A stretch of DNA of 64,000 nt from Andalucia godoyi (Eukaryota > Discoba > Jakobea > Jakobida > Andaluciidae): NCBI GenBank assembly GCA_009859145.1, contig VRVR01000006.1, positions 124,001 to 188,000 on the forward strand. The letters are read 5' to 3'. The translations under genes and the position numbers were made by a program. Of this stretch, positions 49,077 through 58,700 are shown one piece after another (positions within the stretch are counted from its first letter, which is position 1; every line of letters begins with the position of its first letter). The notes under the pieces are model-generated. The model was not told the DNA's origin. It was given only the letters and a program-made list of their open reading frames with translations, and searched no databases.

Positions 49077-49748
49077 TCAGAGTCGCGAGCCCACTCGAGC
49101 AGAGACGGTCTGAAGCTTGCTCTGTACCTTATTTGCAGGCGAACCCAAAATCAAGTCGACAATTGCATTTCGCGCGAGTCGGATGTTCTGGAAGCTCCCG
49201 AGAATGTGGATGTGAGTATCCGCGAGCACGATTCTCGTTCTTGTAGCATTCTCAATTGCAAACTTTGTTTTTCCGTCTCTTCCTGCAATTCGTCCGATGG
49301 CTCTACTAAGATGGTCCCCGTGAAGCGACTTCACATCCTTGATTTCAAACGAGTCGAGATACAGGTCCTCCATTCTGAGCAGCGCAATCGCGTCTGCAGC
49401 ATCGAACCCAAGCATGAACGCACGGACGAAATCCGTGGCCTTTTGCACAGCTCCAGAGTCCGTTGTCTCAGGAGTCGACTTGATCTCGACACACTTTCGG
49501 TTTGTGTTCATCCGCACCATAAGCTTCAGATGGTCCACAAGCGGCTCCACAATCATGGCCCAGCTTTTCTTCAACGGAGTAAGCCGATTTGGAGGAACAT
49601 CAATTTTGCGGTACTGCGGTGCTTTTGGATCCAGCTTGGAAACATCCGCTGCCGTCAGCTCTGGAAACGACGGCACCATCACCACATCCGAGGACGATTC
49701 CGAGGACGAAGACGCAATCGGTACAGCAGAAGACCCAGATCCAGACAT
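49077..49748 (-). CDS. PNO1: PNO1/Dim2, 40S assembly KH protein
   Basis: Partner of the NOB1 endonuclease in late pre-40S maturation. 223 aa. An acidic/Ser N-terminus leads to two KH domains. The first contains IDVPPNRLTPLKKSWAMIVE and MVRMNTNRKCVEIK; a linker reads ATDFVRAFMLGFDAADAIALLR; the second contains GDHLSRAIGRIAGRDGKTKFAIENAT with the GRIAGRDGKTK loop and TRIVLADTHIHILG. Length and order match the family. Divergent from golgin-84 (356 bp). Confidence 0.95.
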   Translation of the reverse strand: MSGSGSSAVPIASSSSESSSDVVMVPSFPELTAADVSKLDPKAPQYRKIDVPPNRLTPLKKSWAMIVEPLVDHLKLMVRMNTNRKCVEIKSTPETTDSGAVQKATDFVRAFMLGFDAADAIALLRMEDLYLDSFEIKDVKSLHGDHLSRAIGRIAGRDGKTKFAIENATRTRIVLADTHIHILGSFQNIRLARNAIVDLILGSPANKVQSKLQTVSARVGSRL

Positions 49749-49895
49749 TTTTGCTTGTTCTTACGAATGCTGGTGCTGTTGTTGCTGCTGGAATCGCTAC
49801 TATAGGATAAGAGCACACAGCACGTTCTAAAAAACGATCGAGAGAACGAGCGATAGTGGGTGAGAGAGACAATGTAAGCGAGTGAGAGTGAGACG

Positions 49896-49897
<2 letters not shown>

Positions 49898-49935
<38 letters not shown>
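49898..49935. repeat. (CA)n microsatellite in divergent promoter
   Basis: About 19 CA units between the PNO1 and golgin-84 start codons, preceded by GAGTGAGAGTGAGA. Nothing else is recognised in the 356-bp interval. Confidence 0.9.
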
Positions 49936-49939
<4 letters not shown>

Positions 49940-50104
49940 ATAAACAGATTGAAAGGATAAAAGCAAACGAAAACAAACGCGAAATCTCCGAAAAGTCCAA
50001 ATTCCAAAGCGAAAAGGCCTCATTTGAGTTTGCTTCCATTCTTTCTTCTGTTTCAGAATCGCGACTGTAAATTTTAAAAAAGGACCGTACTGTTTCTCGA
50101 TGAA

Positions 50105-52765
50105 ATGGCTTTCTTTGCACCTGGAAGCTGGATTGACGGGATCATAGCACTGTCAAGTGTCGACTTGGGGGGGTTTCTTGGAAGGCTCAGGCGGACACAA
50201 AGAGAGCGCGAGAGAGGAATGTTTGGGTCATTGCTGAAGAATTTTGAAGGACTTCTTGACCAGGTTGATGAAACTGCCGATCAGACATTCAATGCAAGTG
50301 CCGAGGGGGGTGGGGATGCTGTGGGGAATTCATTAATGGCGGATGATAACCGGTCATCGAACCGGCTGCTTCAATTTGCGGATTCCATTTCCAAGGAGCT
50401 CATGAGTGTTGCAAAGGCTGCGACTGCAAGCGCGGCGCATCCGCAGTCTGGAACGCGCCGTGATGACGTCCGTGCTGCTGACAGTAATGGCGAACATGGA
50501 CATGGTGACGGTGGCGGTGACGGTGGCGGACAGCAGGACCACCAATACGATAATGAAGCACCGAGCAATTCGGAGAGTTCGATTCATTATGTAGAGGATG
50601 CAGACGGTGATGGATGGGCGCTGGACACGCTCGAGTCTGCTGATGATAGTCATCACAATCAGGACACTCAGCAATCGAGTGGCAATGAGCAGGATGCCGA
50701 CGAGAGATCGCTTTCTGTTTCGCAGCTGAATGATGAAGATGAAGTAGACCAGGAGTCTGGTGTTGCACCGAGCAGTTATACTATCGCCAATTCCCGTTCC
50801 ATCAGCAGCCAAGGAGCTGATGGAACTGCTGTTGAAAAACACGGACGTTTATTGCAGCCTGGCGAAACAGGGCGCAGTCAAAGTGAAGATGAGATTCCTG
50901 CTGCTGTGCAAATGGAAACAGGCGCAGGAGGGGGAGAGGAAATCGAAAAGGAAAAGGAAAACGCAGAATTGGTTCGGCGATTGCAAGCCGAATTGCGTGC
51001 TGCCCGCAGCGAACTCAGCCAATCCAGTACTCGAGCGTCATCTCTGCAAGCAAAGATTGGCAAGCTGCAGGGAGTACTGCGGACTCGCGAATCAGTAATT
51101 GCCCAGATGCACACTCGGCAGCAGGAACTGGAATCCAAGTTTGCCGGAGTAGGAGAGACTGTTCAAGCAATGCAGCAGTTGTATGACGAGAAGGAGCAGC
51201 GGTTGACTCAGCAAGTTGAGAATCTGTTGCTGCAAATTGAGTCGATGAAGGTTGAATTTGTGTCAAATGACCACCTTGCAGAAATGGAATCGCGGCTGGA
51301 GCGTGAGCGCCTGGAGCGCGAAACAGCATCAAAGCAATGGGAGGCCTCGGCTGCAAAATGGCAGCTGGAGCGTGCTGACTTGCAATCCACGACGGCCGTG
51401 CTGCAGCAAAACATGGATATGCTTGCCGAAGACCGCCGAAGACTTGCATCGGAGCTTTTGCAAGCCAAAGATCTCGCAGAAAAAACCCGGACGGAATTTG
51501 CGGAGTACAAGTCCAAAGCGCATCAGCTCCTACAAAAGAAGGATGCGTCAATTCGCAAATTAGAGGAATCGATAGCCTCGACTTCTTTCACGTCTCTGAA
51601 TTCCCCTGGTTCGCCTTCTCCCTCGCCTTCCCCTTCCCCTTTCACTGCTGCTGCTTCTTCATCTTCTTCCCCGCTAGCACCAACAGCAGCAGGCGGTACA
51701 ACAGGAGTCGTCCTGGTCAATTCTCATTCTGGAACGCAGGCCATGGTGAAAAGCATGTCCGAGGTTAGTGTATTGCAGGACCGCATTCGGGACCGTGACG
51801 TGCAAATCTCTGCGCTTCAGTCCGAGCTTCAGGAACTGACTCGGCGGTCTGCCCAGTCTGAGGATCGGCTACTTGCCGACATTCAGTTTGAGCGCGAGAA
51901 CAGTGCGCAAGCGGAACGCGATCTCGCCGATTCCCGTCGCGACTGCGACGCTCTTCATGCTGAACTCATCTCTGTGCACCGGCAACTTGACCGTTCGCGC
52001 GAGGAAATGGCCGAAGTTCGATCCGAGCTCAACAAACTTCTCGTTTCTCGCCAGTCGTTGTCTTCTTCTGCCCCATCCTCCTCGGCCTCTTCGTCAAGGC
52101 TTGCTGGGACGGATGAAGACGATGTACCGGTGATGCAGGTGCTTCGTGACGAACTGGTCAACCGCCAGCGGCAGCTCGAGCAAGTGCTAACAGATCGCGC
52201 TGCCTTGCAGCTGACCGTTGACGATCTTACAGGTAAGTTGCAGCAAGCATCCGACAAGCTCTCTCGGTTCTCCAAGCAACAATCAGCACAACACCAGGGA
52301 TCTTACCAGGGGGTCTCCAATCTGCAGCCCACAATTGGTCCATCGTCGACTGTTCGAATTGTGTCGGATCGAGAGACCGTTGCTTCTCCGTCCTCTTCAT
52401 CATCATCGGCGTCGTCATCGGTGTCGTCGTCGATGCTCGTCCATGATGTCGAGAGCGGAAGCATGCGACATCGGGCCACTGCAGCTTCTGCGGTCGGTGG
52501 ACACAGCGGTCAGTCTCGGTTTTTCGAGAAACTTTCAAAGAAGGGTGTAGTGGGCCGCAAGGCAGTGCAGGTTGCTGAGCGCATCGACTCGGTGTCGTTG
52601 ACTGCCGCCCGCACGCTCTCGCAATATCCGCTTGCTCGAGTCGCCATCGTTGTCTACGTTGTCCTTCTTCATCTATGGGTCTGGTCGGTTCTGTTCATGC
52701 GATCCCACGAAATCCCCATCCAGTCCAGATCTCTCCCCACGCCGCCTCCACCATCCGCCACATAG
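50105..52765 (+). CDS. GOLGA5: Golgin-84-like Golgi tether
   Basis: 886 aa. The N-terminal segment MFGSLLKNFEGLLDQVDE resembles the golgin-84 start, so translation might begin at that Met (50219) rather than the first in-frame ATG at 50105. Acidic, His/Asp-rich low-complexity sequence (about 85-260) is followed by coiled coil from about 270 to 480 and 550 to 740, broken by a Ser/Pro linker (SPSPSPSP near 500). The C-terminus has RYPLAR-like SQYPLARVAIVVYVVLLHLWVWS, a single tail anchor with the LLHLWV motif of golgin-84. Golgin-84 tethers intra-Golgi vesicles with CASP. Divergent from PNO1. Confidence 0.85.
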   Translation: MAFFAPGSWIDGIIALSSVDLGGFLGRLRRTQRERERGMFGSLLKNFEGLLDQVDETADQTFNASAEGGGDAVGNSLMADDNRSSNRLLQFADSISKELMSVAKAATASAAHPQSGTRRDDVRAADSNGEHGHGDGGGDGGGQQDHQYDNEAPSNSESSIHYVEDADGDGWALDTLESADDSHHNQDTQQSSGNEQDADERSLSVSQLNDEDEVDQESGVAPSSYTIANSRSISSQGADGTAVEKHGRLLQPGETGRSQSEDEIPAAVQMETGAGGGEEIEKEKENAELVRRLQAELRAARSELSQSSTRASSLQAKIGKLQGVLRTRESVIAQMHTRQQELESKFAGVGETVQAMQQLYDEKEQRLTQQVENLLLQIESMKVEFVSNDHLAEMESRLERERLERETASKQWEASAAKWQLERADLQSTTAVLQQNMDMLAEDRRRLASELLQAKDLAEKTRTEFAEYKSKAHQLLQKKDASIRKLEESIASTSFTSLNSPGSPSPSPSPSPFTAAASSSSSPLAPTAAGGTTGVVLVNSHSGTQAMVKSMSEVSVLQDRIRDRDVQISALQSELQELTRRSAQSEDRLLADIQFERENSAQAERDLADSRRDCDALHAELISVHRQLDRSREEMAEVRSELNKLLVSRQSLSSSAPSSSASSSRLAGTDEDDVPVMQVLRDELVNRQRQLEQVLTDRAALQLTVDDLTGKLQQASDKLSRFSKQQSAQHQGSYQGVSNLQPTIGPSSTVRIVSDRETVASPSSSSSSASSSVSSSMLVHDVESGSMRHRATAASAVGGHSGQSRFFEKLSKKGVVGRKAVQVAERIDSVSLTAARTLSQYPLARVAIVVYVVLLHLWVWSVLFMRSHEIPIQSRSLPTPPPPSAT

Positions 52766-52779
52766 TTCTTCATTTCCCC

Positions 52780-52841
52780 CTTCTTTTCCTTTTCCTTTTC
52801 CTTTTTCTTTTCCTTTTCCTTTTCCTTTTCCTTTTCCTGCC
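52780..52841. repeat. (TTTTCC)n microsatellite
   Basis: Nine or so CCTTTT units just after the golgin-84 stop, within the 445-bp gap to the IQ-motif gene. The gap also has TCCGTGTCCGTGTCCGTG near 52890. No gene recognised. Confidence 0.9.
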
Positions 52842-53210
52842 TTGTCTATTCAAGACCCGCAGTCCTTATCCTTATCCTCGTCCGGTTTCCGTGTCCGTGT
52901 CCGTGGGTCCGTGTCGATGCGGCTCGTCGGATCCGAAAACGCTTCCGTACGACTGCTGTAGGCATTTTTCAAATTGGATGAAAAATCCCGGCGAAAATAA
53001 AATAGTAAACGGACGATCGGAACTCAGGATCTCTGTGCTGCTTCTTCGTTCTGCGCCACGCATTCAGAATTCTGACACGGAGCCACGACACCGCGCGCAA
53101 CACCCAGCCAGCCTGTCTTGCTATTCGGAAACAGTAGATCGCCGACAAACCGCGGTCTCAAACTTTCGAATTTTCCAGAACATTGCAACGGCGGGGAAAC
53201 AAAAAGTATC

Positions 53211-54077
53211 ATGATTCCTAAACCAAAGCCAAAGCCGCTTCAGTCGTCTTCTTTTTTGCTTCCACCTTCTGCTTCTTCGGCTGCATCGTCTTCTTCGGCT
53301 TCGCATGCTGCACCAATCTCGTCGTCATCGTCGACAACTTCCTCGGTGTCGACGCATCGCACTTTTCCACCACCCTCACAGCCGCAGTTACAACCGCGGA
53401 TGCTTCCTGTGACTAGTGGATCATCGTTCGATGGAACGAATGTGCTTGGAGCGCTGCTGCAGTCTTCGTGGACGCGAAACGATCTGTACGAGATTTCGTC
53501 CATGGTCGTCGACATGCTCTCAGTAGCCCAGTCCCAATCTCAGTCGCAGTTGCAGTGGGCGGGTGAAATGGGCGGGGTGTGCATGCGCCTTGTGGGGCGG
53601 CTGGTGGAATGGTCGCGCGAGGTCGAGGGCTGCCTGGCGCGTGCTGTCGAGGCCAATGCGGTGCAAGATGCAGAAGTCAAGCGACTCTTGCGACTAGTGG
53701 AGCTTCTTGAAGAACGTCGTATGGCGCTCGAAGCTCGTGTCGTTGTTCTGACCAGTGTCGCGCAATCCTCTTCATCTCCAGCTGCCGCAGCATCTTCTTC
53801 TTGCTGTTCTTCTTCTAGTCCTGCTGATGGCCTTCGAAAGTTCGAATTGCGAAAGAAATTTGGGAGTGTCGAAGAGGCTGTTGACTGCGTGCTGAGGATG
53901 CAGGGCTCTGCATCCAGAATTCAGAGGGTTTGGAGAGGCGGAGTGGCGCGAAAGAGATTCCGTGATATGTGTATTCAGGTCCTTCAATCTCACTCCCACT
54001 CCCACTCCCACTCCCATTCTCCATCGTCTACATCCCTGTCATCCAATCGCAAGCAAAGCCGAAAAAGGAAAGAATAG
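53211..54077 (+). CDS. IQ-motif protein, otherwise unknown
   Basis: 288 aa. Residues 1-70 are Pro/Ser low complexity. Helical regions follow: SSWTRNDLYEISSMVVDML (about 85-103) and a Leu-rich coiled coil KRLLRLVELLEERRMALEARV (about 160-180). After a Ser/Cys linker there is RKKFGSVEEAVDCVLRM and then an IQ calmodulin-binding motif, SRIQRVWRGGVARKRF (about 243-258). The tail repeats Ser-His five times from a CCCACT tandem repeat and ends RKQSRKRKE. An IQ motif with coiled coil suggests a calmodulin-binding cytoskeletal or ciliary role, but this is inference. Confidence 0.7.
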   Translation: MIPKPKPKPLQSSSFLLPPSASSAASSSSASHAAPISSSSSTTSSVSTHRTFPPPSQPQLQPRMLPVTSGSSFDGTNVLGALLQSSWTRNDLYEISSMVVDMLSVAQSQSQSQLQWAGEMGGVCMRLVGRLVEWSREVEGCLARAVEANAVQDAEVKRLLRLVELLEERRMALEARVVVLTSVAQSSSSPAAAASSSCCSSSSPADGLRKFELRKKFGSVEEAVDCVLRMQGSASRIQRVWRGGVARKRFRDMCIQVLQSHSHSHSHSHSPSSTSLSSNRKQSRKRKE

Positions 54078-54530
54078 GATGTCTGAACTGTGAGTATCCT
54101 TTTCTTATCTTTTCTTTTCTTTTCTTTTCTTTCTTTATTTACTATAATGGTGATTATGAGTATTGTTTTTTGTGGAGACAAGTTATCGCCTTGTTTTGTG
54201 GGTATTTATCATTGGTATCGTTACTGTTACTGCTGCATCTTGTTTCCTGTATTCTTGGCAATCCTTTGCGTCGCTATGAATCCTACCAATCAATCGACAA
54301 AATGATATTGTAACAGTCGTAGGGGTAACTTTCCCGTATGTGTTTTTGGGGAAGACTCGAGAGGCATCATCACTTGATTCCACACTTACGTCCATTCCTT
54401 TTGTGCAGTGCAGAGGGCGATGATTGCAGAATGACCAAATGTCGATTTTGTTTTGTTGTATATCCTAGTTTTTCGTCAGCTACGAGAGAGAGTGTGTGTG
54501 TGTGAGTGAGTGAGTGAGTAAGAAACGAAA
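54078..54530. other. Intergenic, IQ-motif gene to SmD1
   Basis: 453 bp. It contains a (TTTTC)n tract at about 54105-54135 and GTGTGTGTGTGAGTGAGTGAGTGA directly upstream of the SmD1 ATG. No gene recognised. Confidence 0.6.
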
Positions 54531-55144
54531 ATGAAATTGGTGGGTTTTTTGAAAAAACTTGGAAAAGAAACTGTGACGATTGAGCTCAAGAATGGAAGTG
54601 TGGTGCAAGGAACAGTGGTTGCCGTCGACATGACAATGAACACGCATTTGAAGCACGTTCGACTAACTCCTCGCTCTTCTTCTTCTTCTTCTTCTTCTTC
54701 TTCTTCTTCTTCTTCTTCTTCTTCCTCCACTACTACTACAAATACCAAACCTTCAGGCAGCACCAGCAGCAGTGGTGGCGGTAGTCTTCATGCAGCGGCT
54801 GGAACAGTTTCATTGGACCAGATGACTGTGCGTGGAAACAACATTCGATATGTGATCTTGCCAGAATCACTTAATCTCGACCATATGCTCGTCGATGCTT
54901 CCGCTTCAGCATCCAAGAAACGTGCTCCCACGGAAGCGTCTTCACGCAGTACGTCATCTCCTTCATCTCTGTCGTTTTTTATTTTATTTTTTAAATCTCT
55001 TTTTATTGTTGCTGTTATTATCAGAATGGAAAATCACTAATTGCTATGTTTGTCGTGTGTCTTTGTGTGCGTGTTGGTCGATTTATAGAGTCGAAATTTC
55101 CGAGAAGAGGTGGACGAGGAGGCCGTGGTGCCCCTCGAAGATGA
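54531..55144 (+). CDS. SNRPD1: Sm protein D1 with poly-Ser insertion (spliced)
   Basis: Core ring protein of spliceosomal snRNPs. Exon 1 is 54531-54948; exon 2 is 55089-55144; the 140-nt intron starts GTACGT and ends TATAG. Joined, 157 aa against about 119 in animals. The Sm1 motif ([19 protein letters not shown], about 8-26, through [12 protein letters not shown]) and Sm2 motif ([17 protein letters not shown], about 97-114) are intact. The usually short loop between them is replaced by about 44 residues (49-92), starting with some 18 Ser from a (TTC)n tract, then Thr/Asn and Gly/Ser. Exon 2 supplies the RG-rich tail [13 protein letters not shown] that is normally methylated. No good splice pair removes the insertion. 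Confidence 0.93.
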
Positions 55145-55321
55145 AAAACACACGCGGCAGGGGAAGGGATGCAAAACATTATATGTTATGGTGTGCTTTT
55201 TCTTGCCTGTTTGGTTTCAATTTTCCATCTGCAGTAATCATTAAAATTTGAAAAGAAGAAGACATCGTAATGACACACATGGCGATGACAAATGGGCGGA
55301 ACGGAAATGCAGTCCATTATC

Positions 55322-55495
55322 TTACACGAGCCGACTGGTAATGATGGATGATGCTGGAGATGATTTGAAGACCACTGCAAGAAGCGAAGAGAGTCCGACG
55401 ACGGAGAAGATCCCGCCGATTAGCAACCACTCCCAAACCACACGGTTTCCATCGACATTGACTACATTGCACCAAGTCGTGAGAAGAAGCGAATG

Positions 55496-55541
<46 letters not shown>

Positions 55542-55625
55542 CATACGAGATTGGCCGATGAGGAAGAGTAGACCGAGGTACAAGAAGAGATAAGCAGCGA
55601 TTCGAAAGTATCCAATCGAAAACAT
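55322..55625 (-). CDS. 72-residue two-TM protein (spliced, unrecognised)
   Basis: Exon 1 is 55547-55625, giving MFSIGYFRIAAYLFLYLGLL followed by FLIGQS. The intron is 85 nt, starts GTATGC and ends TAG, and consists largely of (GA)n and (CA)n. Exon 2 is 55322-55461, giving LNVDGNRVVWEWLLIGGIFS then VVGLSSLLAVVFKSS. The junction is in frame (phase 1) and the donor matches the other introns here. The product has two hydrophobic helices separated by a short polar turn NVDGNRVVWE, like many small ER or ciliary membrane proteins. I do not recognise the family. Convergent with SmD1 and divergent from the PH-domain gene (536-bp interval, nothing recognised). Confidence 0.6.
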
Positions 55626-56161
55626 CTGTTTATTTTCTCCCCTCCGTCTATCTTTTTCCAGACTTTGTTTTCCTAGTCTTTATGTTTGCGCAAGGAACGC
55701 GTGAATTGTCCCGACTGGCCCCCCTCCTCGACTGCAGACTGCTCAGTATTCAGTGCCAGGTGTCAAGTGCCAAGTGTCGAAAGCGATTGGAGTTTTCTCG
55801 CCATTTCTCGTGTCAGTCGTCACGTGCCTCCTGCTTTTTGTTCTGGTCGTAGTATGCTGCCCTGCATGCTTGGGCTCCTCAAGGTCCAAGCAAAAGAGAG
55901 TAAACGAGTAGAATCAAGTGATGCATCATGCAGTGCATCTACAGTACGCGTGTTTCCGAGCAACTCTCATTCTCGCAGCAAAAGCGTGGCCCCTCTGTCT
56001 GTCTGCGTGTGTGCGTGTTTTCTCCAGTTTTTAATTTATTAATTTGTCTTGTTTTTGCATTTGGTTTGTTTATTGCTTATTATTCATGATGCATTTTATG
56101 GAAAAGCCGAAAGAGAACATAGACTGAGAGACTGTAAGCGGGAGTGAGTGGTTTTGGGAAA

Positions 56162-57541
56162 ATGGAGACGACGATCAAGCGAGGAGACAAGGTTCCTCCG
56201 AATTTGCGACTTCCTGTAGCGGCGCTTCACCGGTCGAAAATGCGAGGTTGGCTTGAGAAAAAGTCTCCTTCTGTGCTCGGCGGATGGCAAAGGCGGCTGG
56301 TGTTGTTGCACGAGTCGATTCTGTTCTACTACAAGTCGTCAACAGACGCTACGCCTGCTGGGACTCTTGTTCTGTCGGGAGCGCGAGTCGTGCCTGCTGC
56401 AGATGACGAGGCCGACGATGCGCCGCTACTCTTCAGAATCGAGTATGAGTGGCGCTCGTTTCTCTGGAAGTGCGCATCCACGGAAGAAAGAGACATGTGG
56501 GTTAAGACACTTGCGACGGAAGTCTCGAGACGAGCAAAGGTCTTGCGAGTCGACCCCGTCGGACGAGAAAATCGCTCCGGTTCCGAAACGGGCATCTCTC
56601 CAAGCTCAATTGCTTCTCCCACCGCCGCCTCCGCCACCGCCACTACTTCTTCTACTGCTGTCACTGCCACGGATGCCGCAGCCACGACGAACACGCAGGG
56701 CAGTGCAAATGGGCATACTGGCGATTCCCATTCTTCTGGTGGAAAGGAAAAGAGTGGATCGGTAACGCAAATCTCAAATACAATTATCCGGGAAGATATC
56801 ATGCGTGAAGAAAATTATGAAGATGAAGAAGAACTCGCACGGGTACAGCAAGAAAAGGAAGCTGCTGCTGCAAGAGAACGTGAACGAATTGCGGCAGACC
56901 AGCGTCGCAAAGAGCAGCTAGCGGAAGAACGTCGGATTCGTGAGGAGGAGGAGGAAAGGCAGCGCACATTGGCGCTCATCCAGCTTCGGAAAGAGGAGCG
57001 TGAAAATGAGCGTAAGGAGAGCATGCAGCGGGCGGCTCGCATGGGGATTGAATCCATGTGTGAAGGCGGACAGATGGTCAAGTTTGTCTCGTCGGGAGGC
57101 AAGCCGCATGAGCGATTTTTCCAATTAGCGTCTCCTGATCATGACGTTATTTCGTGGGGAGCGAAAAAGGGAAAGAAGAACGCAACGTCCAATGTGAATC
57201 TCGCGGATGTTCTGTGGGTTGTGTATGGCCCAAGAACAAGGGTGTTCAAGGAACAGGCTGCTAGAATTGTCGATCCCGCTGCTTGCTTCTCCATCGTGCT
57301 CAAAGATAGGTCCATCGATCTGCAAGCATGGACCAGAGAACAGGCCGAGTTCTGGTACCTCGGGCTGCAGCAGTTGCTGGAAGACAAGATGCGTGCGCGC
57401 GGACGACCGGTCTATTCGCGCGGACAACTCGTTTTCAAGCGAGTCGTCGATAGGATGAGGGCCGAGGCAAGCTCAAAGGGTATTGGTATTGGCACGCTTG
57501 TCGCAGGTGCTATTCGAAGAGCTTCCAAACAATCCTCCTGA
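56162..57541 (+). CDS. Double PH-domain protein with coiled coil
   Basis: 459 aa. A PH domain at about 28-125 starts RGWLEKKSPSVLGGWQRRLVLL and ends with the typical Trp helix ERDMWVKTLATEV. Thr/Ala/Ser low complexity follows (about 140-205), then a highly charged single helix or coiled coil (about 215-295, EEEERQRTLALIQLRKEERE). A second PH-like domain (about 300-410) has MVKFVSSGGKPHERFFQL, ISWGAKKGKK and QAEFWYLGLQQLLED. PH domains of the second type with a ..F..WG..K core resemble those in plant RCC1/PLC-like proteins. The partner phosphoinositide is unknown. Start chosen at the first ATG. Confidence 0.82.
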   Translation: METTIKRGDKVPPNLRLPVAALHRSKMRGWLEKKSPSVLGGWQRRLVLLHESILFYYKSSTDATPAGTLVLSGARVVPAADDEADDAPLLFRIEYEWRSFLWKCASTEERDMWVKTLATEVSRRAKVLRVDPVGRENRSGSETGISPSSIASPTAASATATTSSTAVTATDAAATTNTQGSANGHTGDSHSSGGKEKSGSVTQISNTIIREDIMREENYEDEEELARVQQEKEAAAARERERIAADQRRKEQLAEERRIREEEEERQRTLALIQLRKEERENERKESMQRAARMGIESMCEGGQMVKFVSSGGKPHERFFQLASPDHDVISWGAKKGKKNATSNVNLADVLWVVYGPRTRVFKEQAARIVDPAACFSIVLKDRSIDLQAWTREQAEFWYLGLQQLLEDKMRARGRPVYSRGQLVFKRVVDRMRAEASSKGIGIGTLVAGAIRRASKQSS

Positions 57542-57780
57542 GATGACTGCTCTTCTGTCTCGTGTTTTTGGTTTTTCTTTGTGGAATTTTTGTTTCCTCC
57601 TTTTCCCGAATCGTCGAGATGTGTGCTGCGTGAGCAACATTGAACACACACCGACTCACACATTTTATTGTAGTTTTTTTCAGTTTGACGACAGGATGTA
57701 CACATTGTATAACAAGATGGGGGGCTTTGCACGTGTTTTCTTCTTCTTTCGATTGGTATTGTTGTTGTTATTACTATTTA

Positions 57781-58013
57781 CTACCCTCCAAACCAAACGT
57801 TTGGTGGACGGCTGTGAACATCATCGGATAGTATGGCTGAAAGATGCGCAGGTCGAGGCCCAATGAGAGACACTGTCGAATATTCACAACCGATTCCTTG
57901 TAATTGATGATGGGCGCTGATGCGGATTGTAAAAGTCACTTTTTACGCCACAAAGTCTGTCTGAGGCGCAGCATGCGAGCCAAGTGCGTGGAGAGGTTTG
58001 GGTTGGAGGGTAG
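57781..58013 (+). mobile_element. MITE-like element, copy 1
   Basis: Short element with terminal inverted repeats: left end CTACCCTCCAAACCAAAC, right end GTTTGGGTTGGAGGGTAG, one mismatch, with TA on both outer sides. The 227-bp core (57784-58010) appears identical, by eye, to the reverse complement of 63672-63898. It has no coding capacity. A palindrome CCAAACGTTTGG lies at the left end. It sits between the PH gene and the small convergent gene at 58060. Confidence 0.75.
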
Positions 58014-58059
58014 TACTTTGTCATTTGATTCATACGTCCTATCCATCATTGGATTGTGG

Positions 58060-58314
58060 TCAAGAACAAAGATCCTGGTCTTCTTGAAGCACGATCCACA
58101 CGTGATCATCGTCTTTCAGAGAGTCTGATACGCGAGCATCCATATCGAACTCGGCGCCAGTTTCAGAAACCACGGCAAGAGGACGGCCGAGGGTAACACC
58201 AAACGACGAATCCACCCGACATAGAGCAGCGCTTCCAATCCAGCGGATTGGCTGTCGGCCGTCGGCACACTGCAGCGTGTGAATCTGCCCGCGAATGTGC
58301 ACATACAGTTTCAT
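58060..58314 (-). CDS. Small hypothetical protein
   Basis: 84 aa, not recognised. It opens MKLYVHIRGQIHTLQC, a basic beta-strand pair, and ends with a DGD-like SLKDDDHVWIVLQEDQD strand, giving a ubiquitin-like beta-grasp impression only. It has an ATG and codon use similar to neighbours, and ends 46 bp from the MITE copy. It might be the first exon of a longer gene that the MITE has interrupted; no donor is evident before the stop. Confidence 0.45.
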   Translation of the reverse strand: MKLYVHIRGQIHTLQCADGRQPIRWIGSAALCRVDSSFGVTLGRPLAVVSETGAEFDMDARVSDSLKDDDHVWIVLQEDQDLCS

Positions 58315-58532
58315 GATTGGTCAGTAGAGCGAGAACCACGAACGCACAAACAAAGTCCTGGATTGCAGACGAGCATCCAAGCCCGACATCTTTGAAAACA
58401 GGAGCCTAAAAGGGCCCACCCAATCTGCTCCAAATTTCCAAACGGAGCTTTTCCTTGTGGCGTACAAGCAGGAGAATCATGCACAACAGCCAGAATGCAT
58501 TGCTCCTGGAAGACTGCACATATACATAAAAC

Positions 58533-58700
58533 GAACGCCTACAATGTACACTAGCCACGGATAATCATCGCTGATCACTCATAATCAATGCTGCGACCCA
58601 ACAAAATGCACAGCATGATTGGGAAGGAGGTAGGCCTCAACACGCCCCTCGGCATGCGAGACGTTCCTAAGATAGATGTAGATGCTGCGCGTTTGTTCGA
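58533..58700 (+). repeat. Diverged copy R3 of the dispersed repeat
   Basis: Shares GAACGCCTACA-type start and GGAAGG.GGTAGGCC.CAACACGCC followed by AAGATAGATGT with R1 and R2, with a 9-bp insertion. In the plus frame the three copies give GKxxGxNTPxG...IDV, a possible fossil coding segment. R3 ends about 170 bp before the Fanzor-like reading starts. The stretch 58315-58532 shows nothing recognised. Confidence 0.6.

Noticed and set aside
49600..50023. Cys/Val-rich frames through the (CA)n tract
   Set aside because: Translation of a microsatellite. The true gene ends at the PNO1 start codon at 49748.
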